Shown here: positions 49,536-57,376 of the stretch, in pieces
Numbering within the stretch: the stretch's first letter is position 1
How the letters are laid out: every line of letters begins with the position of its first letter
NCBI GenBank assembly: GCA_020849105.1
Contig: JADLGW010000030.1
Span: 98,287-162,286, forward strand
Source of the DNA: Phycisphaerales bacterium
Lineage (GTDB): Bacteria > Planctomycetota > Phycisphaerae > Phycisphaerales > UBA1924
Length of the DNA: 64,000 nucleotides
Reading direction: 5' to 3'
The notes under the pieces: model-generated
The model's database searches: none
What the model saw: only the letters and a program-made list of their open reading frames with translations
What the model was told of the DNA's origin: nothing
Position numbers and translations under genes: made by a program

Positions 49536-50303
49536 GTGCGATCGCTCGCTCAGTTTGAGCGGAACGCGCGCTGTCACGGACCGACGGTGAGCGGACGCCC
49601 TGCGCGCCCCGGCTTTTCGCTGGTGGACGTGCTCGTCTCGATCGCCGTCATCGGCGTGCTGATCTCACTCCTGATCCCGTCCCTCGGGCTCGTCCGGGAA
49701 ACGGCCCACCAGGTGGTGTGCCGCTCGAACATACGGCAGATCGGCCTGGCCCTGGCCATGTTCGCTGATGAGCACAAGGACGCGGTGCCCACGACCGTCT
49801 TCGTGCGCAACATCCAACTCACCGACCGCCCGTCGGAGACCGTGACGCTGCGGATGGACCCGCAACTGGCGGGCAACGACGCGGGCTGGGACGGCCTGGG
49901 GAAACTGTACGGCGGGTACTACCTGCCCTCGGGCCCGGTGTTCTACTGCCCGTCGCACAAGGGCGACATCCGTTTCGAGAGGTTTGAGTTCAACTGGGGG
50001 GACCAGCCCGGCCGCATCGTGGGCAACTACCAGTACCGCGGCGGCGGGCCCACCGCGGGTTCGACGAACCTGACCATGTTCCTGAACGGGATCACCCCGT
50101 CCTCGTGCGCGATCGCCGCCGACAGCATCCGGAACCGACCGGAGTTCAACCACCAGGTCGGGGCCAACGTGCTGCACGCGGACCTCTCGGTGTCCTGGTT
50201 CCGCGATGTCGGCGGGCAGGTCATCAGCCTGCTGGTCAACGGCGAAGACCCGACGCCCAATGAAAATGTCAACGCCGCCTGGCGCAACTTCGACGGGCAC
50301 TGA
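49536..50303 (+). CDS. Prepilin-like protein, copy 6 (diverged)
   Basis: Prepilin signal RPARPG^FSLVDVLVSIAVIGVL: Gly at -1, hydrophobic helix, but Asp in place of the conserved Glu at +5. The body of about 190 residues has HQVVCRSNIRQIGLALAMFA, comparable to HAVCMSHIQQLALAQ of copies 4 and 5, and ends without their WTRG tail. GTG 49536 is used because GGAGA lies 8 nt upstream, which resembles the sites of other copies; GTG 49587 is the alternative. The +5 change would be expected to affect N-methylation or assembly. Stands alone, next to a cyclophilin gene. Confidence 0.75.
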   Translation: MRSLAQFERNARCHGPTVSGRPARPGFSLVDVLVSIAVIGVLISLLIPSLGLVRETAHQVVCRSNIRQIGLALAMFADEHKDAVPTTVFVRNIQLTDRPSETVTLRMDPQLAGNDAGWDGLGKLYGGYYLPSGPVFYCPSHKGDIRFERFEFNWGDQPGRIVGNYQYRGGGPTAGSTNLTMFLNGITPSSCAIAADSIRNRPEFNHQVGANVLHADLSVSWFRDVGGQVISLLVNGEDPTPNENVNAAWRNFDGH

Positions 50304-50373
50304 CCCGAGAGGCCCCGAGCGCGCCGGCGGCCCCGATCAATGAATGGTCCGACGACGGCCACTCGGGCCCTCG

Positions 50374-50379
50374 CTATGC
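50374..50379 (+). promoter_or_regulatory. -10 box of the cyclophilin gene
   Basis: TATGCT about 44 nt before ATG 50423. Confidence 0.35.
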
Positions 50380-50422
50380 TTGGGCCCCGCGCATGGGCCG
50401 CGGGTAATGGAGCCGTTCCCCC

Positions 50423-51418
50423 ATGATCATGCCATCCGGTTCGTTCCGCGCCGCCGCGTGCCTGTCCGTGCTGGCCCTCGCCGGGGCAGCCCTGGGCCAG
50501 ATCACCCCCGACCACCTGTACTATGGCAAGGACCGGGCGATCCCGATGACGGTTCGGACCCCGAGCGGTGCGGCTGGTCCGCTCTCGATCCTGCTTCTGG
50601 CCCCGGGGAGCGGGGACGTCAAGGCCAAGGCCGACGTCAAGGCGGGCAAGATCGACCTCTCGGCCCTGTTCCCGATCATCTGGAAGCCGGACAGCGACAA
50701 GCCGTCGCTCCTGTACGCCCAGTTGGTCGCGGGCGACACCAAGGTTGGCCCCGCGGTGGTCATCCAGCCCGTGGGGAGCTTCCAGTACGCCCGCTGGGAC
50801 CCGCAGGCGGTCCAGCAGTTCGCGTTCGGTGAGATGCAGAGCCCCGTGTACTCCGGCGTGCGGACCTATGTGGACAAGTACATCGTGATGGACACCACAG
50901 CGGGCCCGATCACCATCGCCCTCCGCCCCGACAAGGCGCCCAATACCTGCTTCAACATGCTCCAACTGACCGACGGCGGCTTCTACACCGACGTCGCGTT
51001 CCACCGGATCGTCCCGACCACCCCGGACGGCAAGCCGTTCGTCATCCAGGGCGGCGACCCCAGCGGCAACGGCGAGGGCGGCCCCGGCTACTTCATCGAC
51101 CTGGAGCCGAGCGACCTGCCGCACGACTTCGGCGTCATCTCGATGGCCCGCATGCCCGACGCCAACTCGGCCGGATCACAGTTCTTCATCTGCCTCAGCC
51201 GCGAGGGCACGCTGGCCCTCGACGGCCTCTACACCAGTTTCGGGTACGCGATCGACGGCGCGGATGCGATCCTGAAGATCGCCCAGACCAAACTCGATGA
51301 GACGACCAAGCGCCCCATCGACACGCCGAGGATGACCGCCCACACCGTGGACGCCGCGCCCTACAACGGTGCGCCCGTCGCCGTGAAGCGCCCGGCGGAG
51401 CCCGCACCCGCCCGGTAA
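50423..51418 (+). CDS. Exported cyclophilin-type peptidyl-prolyl isomerase
   Basis: Signal peptide (ACLSVLALAGAALGQ), a 130-residue N-terminal domain unlike known ones, then a cyclophilin domain (about 145-310): ITIALRPDKAPNTCFNMLQL, FHRIVPTTPDGKPFVIQGGD, GVISMARMPDANSAGSQFFI and FGYAIDGADAI. The catalytic Arg (FHRI) and the QFFI motif are intact. It would catalyse Xaa-Pro isomerisation in the periplasm or at the outer membrane. Length 331. ATG 50423 or the one two codons later. A strong terminator follows at 51439. Confidence 0.92.
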   Translation: MIMPSGSFRAAACLSVLALAGAALGQITPDHLYYGKDRAIPMTVRTPSGAAGPLSILLLAPGSGDVKAKADVKAGKIDLSALFPIIWKPDSDKPSLLYAQLVAGDTKVGPAVVIQPVGSFQYARWDPQAVQQFAFGEMQSPVYSGVRTYVDKYIVMDTTAGPITIALRPDKAPNTCFNMLQLTDGGFYTDVAFHRIVPTTPDGKPFVIQGGDPSGNGEGGPGYFIDLEPSDLPHDFGVISMARMPDANSAGSQFFICLSREGTLALDGLYTSFGYAIDGADAILKIAQTKLDETTKRPIDTPRMTAHTVDAAPYNGAPVAVKRPAEPAPAR

Positions 51419-51438
51419 GCGGCCGCATCACGCGGGAC

Positions 51439-51469
51439 AAAGCCCGCGCCGTCGCGGGCTTTCTCTTTG
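51439..51469 (+). terminator. Rho-independent terminator after the cyclophilin gene
   Basis: AAAGCCCGCG-CCGT-CGCGGGCTTT followed by CTCTTT; it begins 20 nt after the stop codon. Confidence 0.85.
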
Positions 51470-51475
51470 CACCCG

Positions 51476-51481
51476 TATACT
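51476..51481 (+). promoter_or_regulatory. -10 box of lpdA
   Basis: TATACT, 45 nt before the GTG start of lpdA, directly after the terminator of the preceding gene. A GAGGAGA ribosome site lies between. Confidence 0.5.
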
Positions 51482-51526
51482 CCCGCCCCTCCGCGACACC
51501 CCGCGGCGGCCGAGGAGAACCGTCCC

Positions 51527-53083
51527 GTGGCGGACAAGCACTTCGACGTGATCGTGATCGGCGGCGGACCGGCGGGCTACGTCGGGGCCATCCGGGCCGC
51601 CCAACTCGGGTTCAGGGTGGCCTGCATCGAGCGGGCCAAACTGGGGGGCGTGTGCCTGAACTGGGGCTGCATCCCTTCCAAGGCGCTGCTCTCGAGCGCC
51701 GAACTCGTGGAGAAAGTCAGGTCCGGCGAGGACCAGAAGTTCTGGGGCCTCAGGATCGGTGAGGTCGGCCTTGACTGGGACCGCATCATCGGGCGCAGCC
51801 GCGAGGTCGCGGGGAAACTCAACAAGGGCATCGAGTTCCTGTTCAAGAAGAACAAGATCGCGTACATCGTCGGCAGCGGCCGGGTTGTCTCGGGCAGGAA
51901 GGGCGGTCAGCCCTGCAAGGTCGAGGTCCAGGAGTGCCAGGTCCAGGAGGAACTGACCAGCGCCCCCGCCAAGCCCGGCAAGACGGTTGACACGCTGACC
52001 GCCGACCATGTGATCGTTGCCACCGGGTCCGTCGCCCGTGACCTGCCCTTCGCCCGTTTCGACGGCGACCGGATCTGGGGCGCCCGCGAGGCGATGTACA
52101 ACAAACAGATGCCCGGGCGCCTGGTCGTGGTCGGCGCCGGCGCCATCGGGATGGAGTTCGCCTACTTCTACCACTCGATGGGCACGAAAGTGACCGTGGT
52201 CGAGATGCTGGACCGCGTGCTGCCGGTGGAGGACAAGGACGTCTCCGACGCGCTGGGCCGCCTGTACAAGAAGCACGGGATGGACATCCGCACGTCCACC
52301 ACGACCACCGCGATCGAGAAGACCGGCAGCGGTGTGAAGGTCACGATCGCCCCGTTCCAGCCCGGCGGGGCCGGGACTGCCCCGGGGAAATCGGAGGTCA
52401 TCGAGGCCGACCGCGTGCTCCTGGCGATCGGAGTGAAGGGCAGGACCGACGGCCTCTGCGACCCGTCTCTCGGGCTGAAGATGGAGAAGGACCACATCGT
52501 CACGGATTTCCGGCCCGGCGTGACCCGCGCCGAGCCCATCGACTACAAGACCAGCGTCGAGGGCGTCTACGCCGTCGGCGACGTGATCGGCCCCCCGTGG
52601 CTGGCCCACGTCGCCAGCGAGGAGGCGGTCCTGTGCGTCGAGCGGATCGCCTGGCGCGCGAAGAACCCCAAGCAGCACCACGAGCCGATCCCGATGGATT
52701 ACACCGTGATCCCCGGCTGCACCTACTGCCAGCCCCAGGTTGCCTCCGTCGGCTTCACGGAGCAGAAACTGATCGAGATGGGCATGGTCAAGGGCAAGGA
52801 CTACGGTGTCGGCAAGTACCCGTTCCAGGCCCACGGCAAGGCCATCGCCGCCGCCCACACCGATGGCTTCGTGAAGGTGCTCCGCGGCCTGCCCCGCGGC
52901 GAGATCCTCGGGGCGCACATCCTGGGCGACCAGGCAACGGAACTGATCGCGGAGATGACACTGGCGCGGCGGCTGGAGGCCACCACCGAGGAGGTCATCT
53001 GCACCGTCCACGCCCACCCGACGATGCACGAGGCCCTGCACGAGGCGGCGCTCGCGGCCGAGGACCGCGCGATCCACGCCTGA
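51527..53083 (+). CDS. lpdA: Dihydrolipoyl dehydrogenase
   Basis: Flavoprotein E3 of 2-oxoacid dehydrogenase or glycine cleavage complexes; reoxidises dihydrolipoamide with NAD+. FAD motif VIGGGPAGYVGAIRAAQ at the N terminus; redox disulfide GGVCLNWGCIPSKAL; NAD motif VVGAGAIGMEFAYFY; C-terminal interface with the catalytic HAHPTMHEALHEAA. Length 518 is longer than the usual 460-480 with extra residues near 100-160 and 290-330. GTG 51527 is chosen over an upstream ATG because GAGGAGA precedes it and the promoter overlaps the longer form. No E1 or E2 gene is in the window. Confidence 0.96.
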   Translation: MADKHFDVIVIGGGPAGYVGAIRAAQLGFRVACIERAKLGGVCLNWGCIPSKALLSSAELVEKVRSGEDQKFWGLRIGEVGLDWDRIIGRSREVAGKLNKGIEFLFKKNKIAYIVGSGRVVSGRKGGQPCKVEVQECQVQEELTSAPAKPGKTVDTLTADHVIVATGSVARDLPFARFDGDRIWGAREAMYNKQMPGRLVVVGAGAIGMEFAYFYHSMGTKVTVVEMLDRVLPVEDKDVSDALGRLYKKHGMDIRTSTTTTAIEKTGSGVKVTIAPFQPGGAGTAPGKSEVIEADRVLLAIGVKGRTDGLCDPSLGLKMEKDHIVTDFRPGVTRAEPIDYKTSVEGVYAVGDVIGPPWLAHVASEEAVLCVERIAWRAKNPKQHHEPIPMDYTVIPGCTYCQPQVASVGFTEQKLIEMGMVKGKDYGVGKYPFQAHGKAIAAAHTDGFVKVLRGLPRGEILGAHILGDQATELIAEMTLARRLEATTEEVICTVHAHPTMHEALHEAALAAEDRAIHA

Positions 53084-53130
53084 CGCGCTACTCGGCGTGC
53101 GACGGTGCGCTCACGCGCCGCCGGTGCCGC

Positions 53131-53376
53131 TCACCGGATTCCGGACGCTCGCCGGTGGGCCCAGACGCGGGCCGCGGTGCGGCGGTCCAGTTCCATGGCG
53201 GCCAGCGTCACCCCCGGCAGCACCAGAAGCGCGAGCACGCCCAGCAACATCGCCGTGGGCGCAGCCCCTACCCGGTCCGGCACCAGTTGGAACAGCACCA
53301 CCAGCCCGCACCCGGTGGTGACGGTGGCGACGAAGAGCAACGCGGCCCTGCGGGCCCGGCGTCCGAAATCAAGCAT
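53131..53376 (-). CDS. Small membrane protein, 81 aa
   Basis: Two hydrophobic helices (RAALLFVATVTTGCGLVVLF and AMLLGVLALLVLPGVTLAAM) linked by a short polar loop, with Arg-rich ends; the positive-inside rule puts both termini in the cytoplasm. Unknown family. ATG 53376 is chosen as the first Met ahead of the first helix; TATACT on the minus strand (53414-53419) provides a promoter about 37 nt upstream. It lies divergent to bamA and convergent to lpdA. Confidence 0.6.
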   Translation of the reverse strand: MLDFGRRARRAALLFVATVTTGCGLVVLFQLVPDRVGAAPTAMLLGVLALLVLPGVTLAAMELDRRTAARVWAHRRASGIR

Positions 53377-53413
53377 GGGCGTCCTTGCCGTGTGACGTGC
53401 GTGAAAGGGGCGG

Positions 53414-53419
53414 AGTATA
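53414..53419 (-). promoter_or_regulatory. -10 box of the small membrane protein gene
   Basis: TATACT on the minus strand, about 37 nt before ATG 53376. Confidence 0.4.
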
Positions 53420-53492
53420 GCGATGGGGCCGCGGCCGCGCCGCCCGCCCCTGCCGCTCTTGGACTCGGCCCCCGCGCCCGCTCCGCCTCTGA

Positions 53493-53498
53493 TATCGT
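53493..53498 (+). promoter_or_regulatory. Leaderless -10 box of bamA
   Basis: TATCGT ends 8 nt before the TTG at 53507. It places the start of transcription at or just before that codon and excludes the longer reading frame upstream. Confidence 0.4.
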
Positions 53499-53506
53499 CC
53501 TCTCCC

Positions 53507-55927
53507 TTGCCCCGCCCCGGACCGCGCATCCCGGCCATCCTGCTCGCGGTAGCCGCGTGCGCCGGCCCCGCGCTCGCCCAGGAGTCGACCCTCACCCCCG
53601 CGCCGGTCCAGGCCCAGCCCGACCCCTACGACGGCATGACCGTCGCCGAGATCCGCCTGGAGCACCCGGTGGCCGGTGGAAAGACCGAGCCCGTGGACGC
53701 CGCCCTGGCCCAGTTGATCCGCAACACGATCTCCCTGGGTACCGGCCTGCCCTACCGGAGGGATACGGTCGAGTCCGACCTGCGGAAACTCAACCGCCTG
53801 GGCCGCTTCGACCGGATCACCACCACCGTGGAGGTGCTACCCGGGGGGGACCTCGCGGTCACCTATATCGTGGTCGAGCGATCCATCGTGCGCGACGTGC
53901 AGTGCGTCGGCAACCGCCTGCTCTCGGACCAGGACATCATGGAGGCCGCGGGCGCCATCATCGGCACCCCGGTGGACCCGTTCCAGATTGACCGCCTGGC
54001 CCGCGGGATCGAGGACCTGTACCGCAAGAAGGGGTACTACCTCGCGCAGGTGACGGTGGACGACAAGTCGCTGGCCCAGTCGGGCCTGCTCATCCTCCGC
54101 GTCCGCGAGGGCGAGCGCCTGAAGGTCACCGACATCCGATTCGACGGCAACCGGTCCTTCAGCCCGCGGGAACTGAAGTCCGCGATCAAGACGCGCGAGG
54201 CGACCCCGCTCCTGGAGAAGGGCACGCTGGACGACGACGTGCTGGCGAGCGACGTGGCGGGGCTGGTCAGTTTCTACCGTGACCGCGGGTACCTGGACGC
54301 CCGCGCCGACCGGCGCGTGCAGCCCTCGCCCAACAACCGGGAGGCGATCGTCACGTTCCTGATCGACGAGGGCCCGCTCTACTCCCTCGGCAGCGTGCAG
54401 ATGCACTTCGTGCCGGAGGGCCCCGGCCGCTTCGACCAGAAGCAGATCGCCGGCCTGATGCTCATCAAGAGCGGCGATGTCTACAGCGCCGACAAACTCA
54501 CGCGCAGCACCCAGGCCGTCCTCGCCGCGTACCACAAACTCGGGTACAACGAGGCCGACCTGGGCCGGCAGGAGGTCCGCGACCTGGAGCGCCCCGTCGT
54601 GGACCTGGTGATCACCATCGACGAGGGCACCCCGACGAAGGTGGGGGAGGTCCGCATCCTGGGCAACGACACGACGCGCCAGGACGTGATCCTCCGCCAA
54701 CTCGAGGTTCTGCCCGACCGCCCCCTGGACAAGGAAGCCATCGACCAGTCCAAGGAGAACCTGGAGAACCTGGCGCTCTTTGAGCCCGGCTCCATCCGGC
54801 TGACCGTGCAGCCGCCCGACCCCGATCGGCCGGATACCCGCGACGTCGTGGTGGAGGTCAAGGAGACCAACACCGGCGTCTTCAACATCGGCGCCGCCAT
54901 CGACTCTGACTCCGGCATCATCGGCCAGATCTCGATCGTCGAGCGGAACTTCGATATCACCAATCCGCCGGACTCGTTCGGCGATCTTTTCCACGGCGGG
55001 TTCCGCGGCGGCGGCCAGACGCTGAACCTGGCCCTGATGCCCGGCGACCAGGTGCAGGAGTACTCGATCTCGCTCACCGAGCCGCACATCCTCGACACGG
55101 ACAACTTCCTCAGCGGCCGCCTGTCCTACCGCTTCCGCGACTACACCCGCTACGACGAGGAGCGGTACGGCGGAAAGATCACGCTGGGGCGCAACTTCGG
55201 CACGCGCTGGCAGGGCGACGTGTACCTGCGGGATGAATGGGTCAACCTCTCGGACCTGGCGGACGACGCCCCGGTGGACTACACCGACGTCGCGGACCTG
55301 AACCTGGTCTCCACCGTCGGCGCCGAGGTGGCGCGCACCACCCTGGACCGTCGCATCCGCCCCGGCCGCGGCACGCGGTTCGAGGTCGGTGTCGAGCAGG
55401 CCGGGCTGGGCATCGGCGACTTCGACTACACGAAGGCGCAGGCCGAGTACGACGTGTACTTTACCGTCCACGAGTCGTTCTCCGGCGAGCGCACGATCCT
55501 GTCGCTCTCGGCCAAGGCCGGGTACATCCCGCAGGACCCCGGCAGCGTCCCGACCTACGAGCGCTTCCGCCTCGGCGGGCGCTCGCTCCGCGGGTTCGAC
55601 TTCCAGACCGTATCCCCCAAGGGCTACGACGCCTCCGGCACCCTTACGGACTGGGACGTGGGCGGGACGTGGTCCATGTTCCTGGGCGCGCAGATCGACC
55701 AGCCGATCTACAAGGACATCTTCAGCATTGTCGGGTTCATCGACACCGGCACGGTGCTCAACGACGTGGGGATCAACGACTACCGCGTCTCGGTGGGCAC
55801 CGGCGTCCGCCTCTACATCCCGCAACTCTCCAGCGTCCCGCTGGCGCTCGACTTCGGCTTCCCGATCGTCAAGCACTTCGGCGACAAGGAGCGGGTCTTC
55901 ACGCTCTCGGTCGAGATCGCGTACTGA
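53507..55927 (+). CDS. bamA: Outer membrane protein assembly factor BamA
   Basis: Omp85-family insertase for outer-membrane beta-barrels. After a signal peptide (IPAILLAVAACAGPALAQ) come about five POTRA repeats (residues about 45-430, with strands such as VTDIRFDGNRSFSPRELKSA and VGEVRILGNDTTRQDVILRQ), then a 16-strand barrel ending FTLSVEIAY; the barrel holds RFRLGGRSLRGFDFQT, the conserved VRGF-type L6 motif (here LRGF). About 806 aa, normal. The TTG start at 53507 is inferred from the adjacent -10-like box and from the position of the signal peptide; an ATG at 53423 gives a Pro-rich N-terminal extension with no function. BamA supports a true outer membrane. Confidence 0.93.
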   Translation: MPRPGPRIPAILLAVAACAGPALAQESTLTPAPVQAQPDPYDGMTVAEIRLEHPVAGGKTEPVDAALAQLIRNTISLGTGLPYRRDTVESDLRKLNRLGRFDRITTTVEVLPGGDLAVTYIVVERSIVRDVQCVGNRLLSDQDIMEAAGAIIGTPVDPFQIDRLARGIEDLYRKKGYYLAQVTVDDKSLAQSGLLILRVREGERLKVTDIRFDGNRSFSPRELKSAIKTREATPLLEKGTLDDDVLASDVAGLVSFYRDRGYLDARADRRVQPSPNNREAIVTFLIDEGPLYSLGSVQMHFVPEGPGRFDQKQIAGLMLIKSGDVYSADKLTRSTQAVLAAYHKLGYNEADLGRQEVRDLERPVVDLVITIDEGTPTKVGEVRILGNDTTRQDVILRQLEVLPDRPLDKEAIDQSKENLENLALFEPGSIRLTVQPPDPDRPDTRDVVVEVKETNTGVFNIGAAIDSDSGIIGQISIVERNFDITNPPDSFGDLFHGGFRGGGQTLNLALMPGDQVQEYSISLTEPHILDTDNFLSGRLSYRFRDYTRYDEERYGGKITLGRNFGTRWQGDVYLRDEWVNLSDLADDAPVDYTDVADLNLVSTVGAEVARTTLDRRIRPGRGTRFEVGVEQAGLGIGDFDYTKAQAEYDVYFTVHESFSGERTILSLSAKAGYIPQDPGSVPTYERFRLGGRSLRGFDFQTVSPKGYDASGTLTDWDVGGTWSMFLGAQIDQPIYKDIFSIVGFIDTGTVLNDVGINDYRVSVGTGVRLYIPQLSSVPLALDFGFPIVKHFGDKERVFTLSVEIAY

Positions 55928-55954
55928 GCGGGCGTTGCGGGGCGCCTGAGCGCG

Positions 55955-56434
55955 TCACGCGACTTCCAGCCCCCGTCCGCGGACCATCTCGGGGCTCATC
56001 CCGCCCAGCGGGTAGAACTTCATCAGGGCACGGCCCAGCGCCTCGGGCTCGGCCACGACCAGGAAGCACGGGTCCACCACCCGCCACCCGGCGAACTTCA
56101 GCGCCCGGGCCAGGTTCTCGCGCGTGGTGCAGGCCATCAACTCCTGCCCGTCAAACCGCAGCGGCAGGAACCGGAACTGCCACGCCTGCCGGCGGTCGAT
56201 CAGGGGCAGGACCTCCGGGTCGATGTCCTCGGCCAGGGGGTCCACATGCCGGGTGAGCCCCGCATACTGCTCGGCCCAGGCCTCCTCGATCTCCGCAGGC
56301 TTCACCCCGAACAACCGCTCGGCCAGTTCCCCGAACGGGCGGGCCATCGACTGCTGGTACTCGACGACCTTGAGGCGCTGGGCCTCCGTGAGCACGCCCT
56401 TGCGGACAAGCAGGTCCCCCAGACGAACCGTCAT
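55955..56434 (-). CDS. Stand-alone GspE N-terminal (MshEN-like) domain protein
   Basis: A 159-residue protein whose whole length corresponds to the N-terminal domain of type II secretion/type IV pilus ATPases: RLGDLLVRKGVLTEAQRLKV at the start, then a second part with DPEVLPLIDRRQAWQFRFLP and MACTTRENLARALKF. In GspE/PilB this domain binds the inner-membrane platform or c-di-GMP; here the ATPase part is absent and the frame ends without trace of it. AGGAGG directly precedes ATG 56434. It may be a regulator of the system that handles the prepilin-like proteins, an inference. Confidence 0.8.
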   Translation of the reverse strand: MTVRLGDLLVRKGVLTEAQRLKVVEYQQSMARPFGELAERLFGVKPAEIEEAWAEQYAGLTRHVDPLAEDIDPEVLPLIDRRQAWQFRFLPLRFDGQELMACTTRENLARALKFAGWRVVDPCFLVVAEPEALGRALMKFYPLGGMSPEMVRGRGLEVA

Positions 56435-56846
56435 GACGCCTCCTGATGGCCTCCCCGGCCCTCTCTCGTGCCACGGACGCCGCTTCCCTCCGCCGGCGTC
56501 CGCGGCCGGCTGTTGATCGGCGCCGGCGCGACGCGGCCCAAGCGGCCGGTTCATTTCGCTTGATGCTTCGCCCCCGCGCGCGACGCCTGCGCCGCCTCGG
56601 ACGGCAAGGGCCGCTGGGAGGCCAGCGCAGCGCGTAGCGATGGGGCTGGCGTGCGGGATCAGGGTCGGTCCGCGAATGGGCCGAGGCGGACCGTCCATTC
56701 CGGGGATTTGAGGTTGCAACCCCATGACCTGCATAGGTTTGCGGTTGCTCACCGTGAACCATTACCGGACCGCCCGCGTACCAAGATGCAGCGGGAACGC
56801 GCGGCTCGCCGCCCGCTCCCGTCTCAGCAAGCGTTTCCTTCCTCCG

Positions 56847-56886
56847 GCGGCCCTTCGCGCACACACCTGCGAGGGGCCGCTTTGTT
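56847..56886 (+). terminator. Orphan terminator-like hairpin
   Basis: GCGGCCCTTCGC pairs with GCGAGGGGCCGC (one G-U) around a 10-nt loop, followed by TTTGTT. No protein gene ends upstream on this strand within 900 nt. Confidence 0.6.
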
Positions 56887-56949
56887 GAACGGGCGGGAGT
56901 CGCGCCAACCTCCGCTGAGGTTTGCCGCACGGGTGGCGATGGCACCCGC

Positions 56950-56955
56950 TACCTT
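56950..56955 (+). promoter_or_regulatory. Leaderless -10 box of hypothetical gene
   Basis: TACCTT ends 6 nt before ATG 56962; CTCGCG between holds no ribosome site. Confidence 0.45.
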
Positions 56956-56961
56956 CTCGCG

Positions 56962-57372
56962 ATGGACGAACGCCACCGCGCCCTGATCGTCACGGGGGCG
57001 CACCTGATCGCCGAGCGCGACGACCGCCCGGCCGCCTACCGCCTGCGTGACGCGATGCTCGAAGCGATGGGGCCCGGGGATGCCGGCCGCGTGCTCGTGT
57101 GCTCCGACCTCTGGTACCTCAACCAGCCGGAACTGCGCCACGACCCGACCGTGAGCATCGGGGCGCCGGGCGTCAACGCGCTGACGGCCTTCCTCGCGGG
57201 CCGGTTGCCGACGGCGCTGGCCGTCGCGGGCCGGATCACGGTCCAACTGGATCCGGAACTCGCGGACCCCGTCGCCGCGTGCTGGGGCGTCGGCCCGGCC
57301 GGCACGGCGCAGGCCGTGGCCGCCTTCGCCGAACGGTACCTGCCGGCGTTCGTGGAGGCGGCGGCCCGCTAG
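56962..57372 (+). CDS. Hypothetical cytoplasmic protein, 136 aa
   Basis: Not recognised. A compact alpha/beta sequence with an early strand (ALIVTGAHLIAERDDRP), a second hydrophobic strand (RVLVCSDLWYLNQPELRHDP) and a Gly-rich turn (SIGAPGVNALTAFLAG); this looks like a small Rossmann-type fold. No signal peptide or membrane helix. The leaderless arrangement supports ATG 56962. It converges on mnmE with 4 nt between stops. Confidence 0.65.
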   Translation: MDERHRALIVTGAHLIAERDDRPAAYRLRDAMLEAMGPGDAGRVLVCSDLWYLNQPELRHDPTVSIGAPGVNALTAFLAGRLPTALAVAGRITVQLDPELADPVAACWGVGPAGTAQAVAAFAERYLPAFVEAAAR

Positions 57373-57376
57373 CGAT

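Larger units (their letters stand above)
56435..56961. other. 527-nt region without a supported gene
   Basis: Between the divergent GspE-N-domain gene and the gene at 56962. Frames that run through it give Arg/Pro-rich filler. It contains a strong hairpin with a U-rich tail (56847-56886) reading rightwards and the leaderless -10 box of the next gene. The segment 56640-56800 is less GC-rich than its surroundings and could hold a small RNA ending at that hairpin; no known RNA family was recognised. Confidence 0.6.

Noticed and set aside
56640..56850. tRNA, SRP RNA or tmRNA in the 527-nt gap
   Set aside because: No cloverleaf, no GGTTCRANTCC T-arm, no SRP apical loop signature; only the terminator hairpin is clear.
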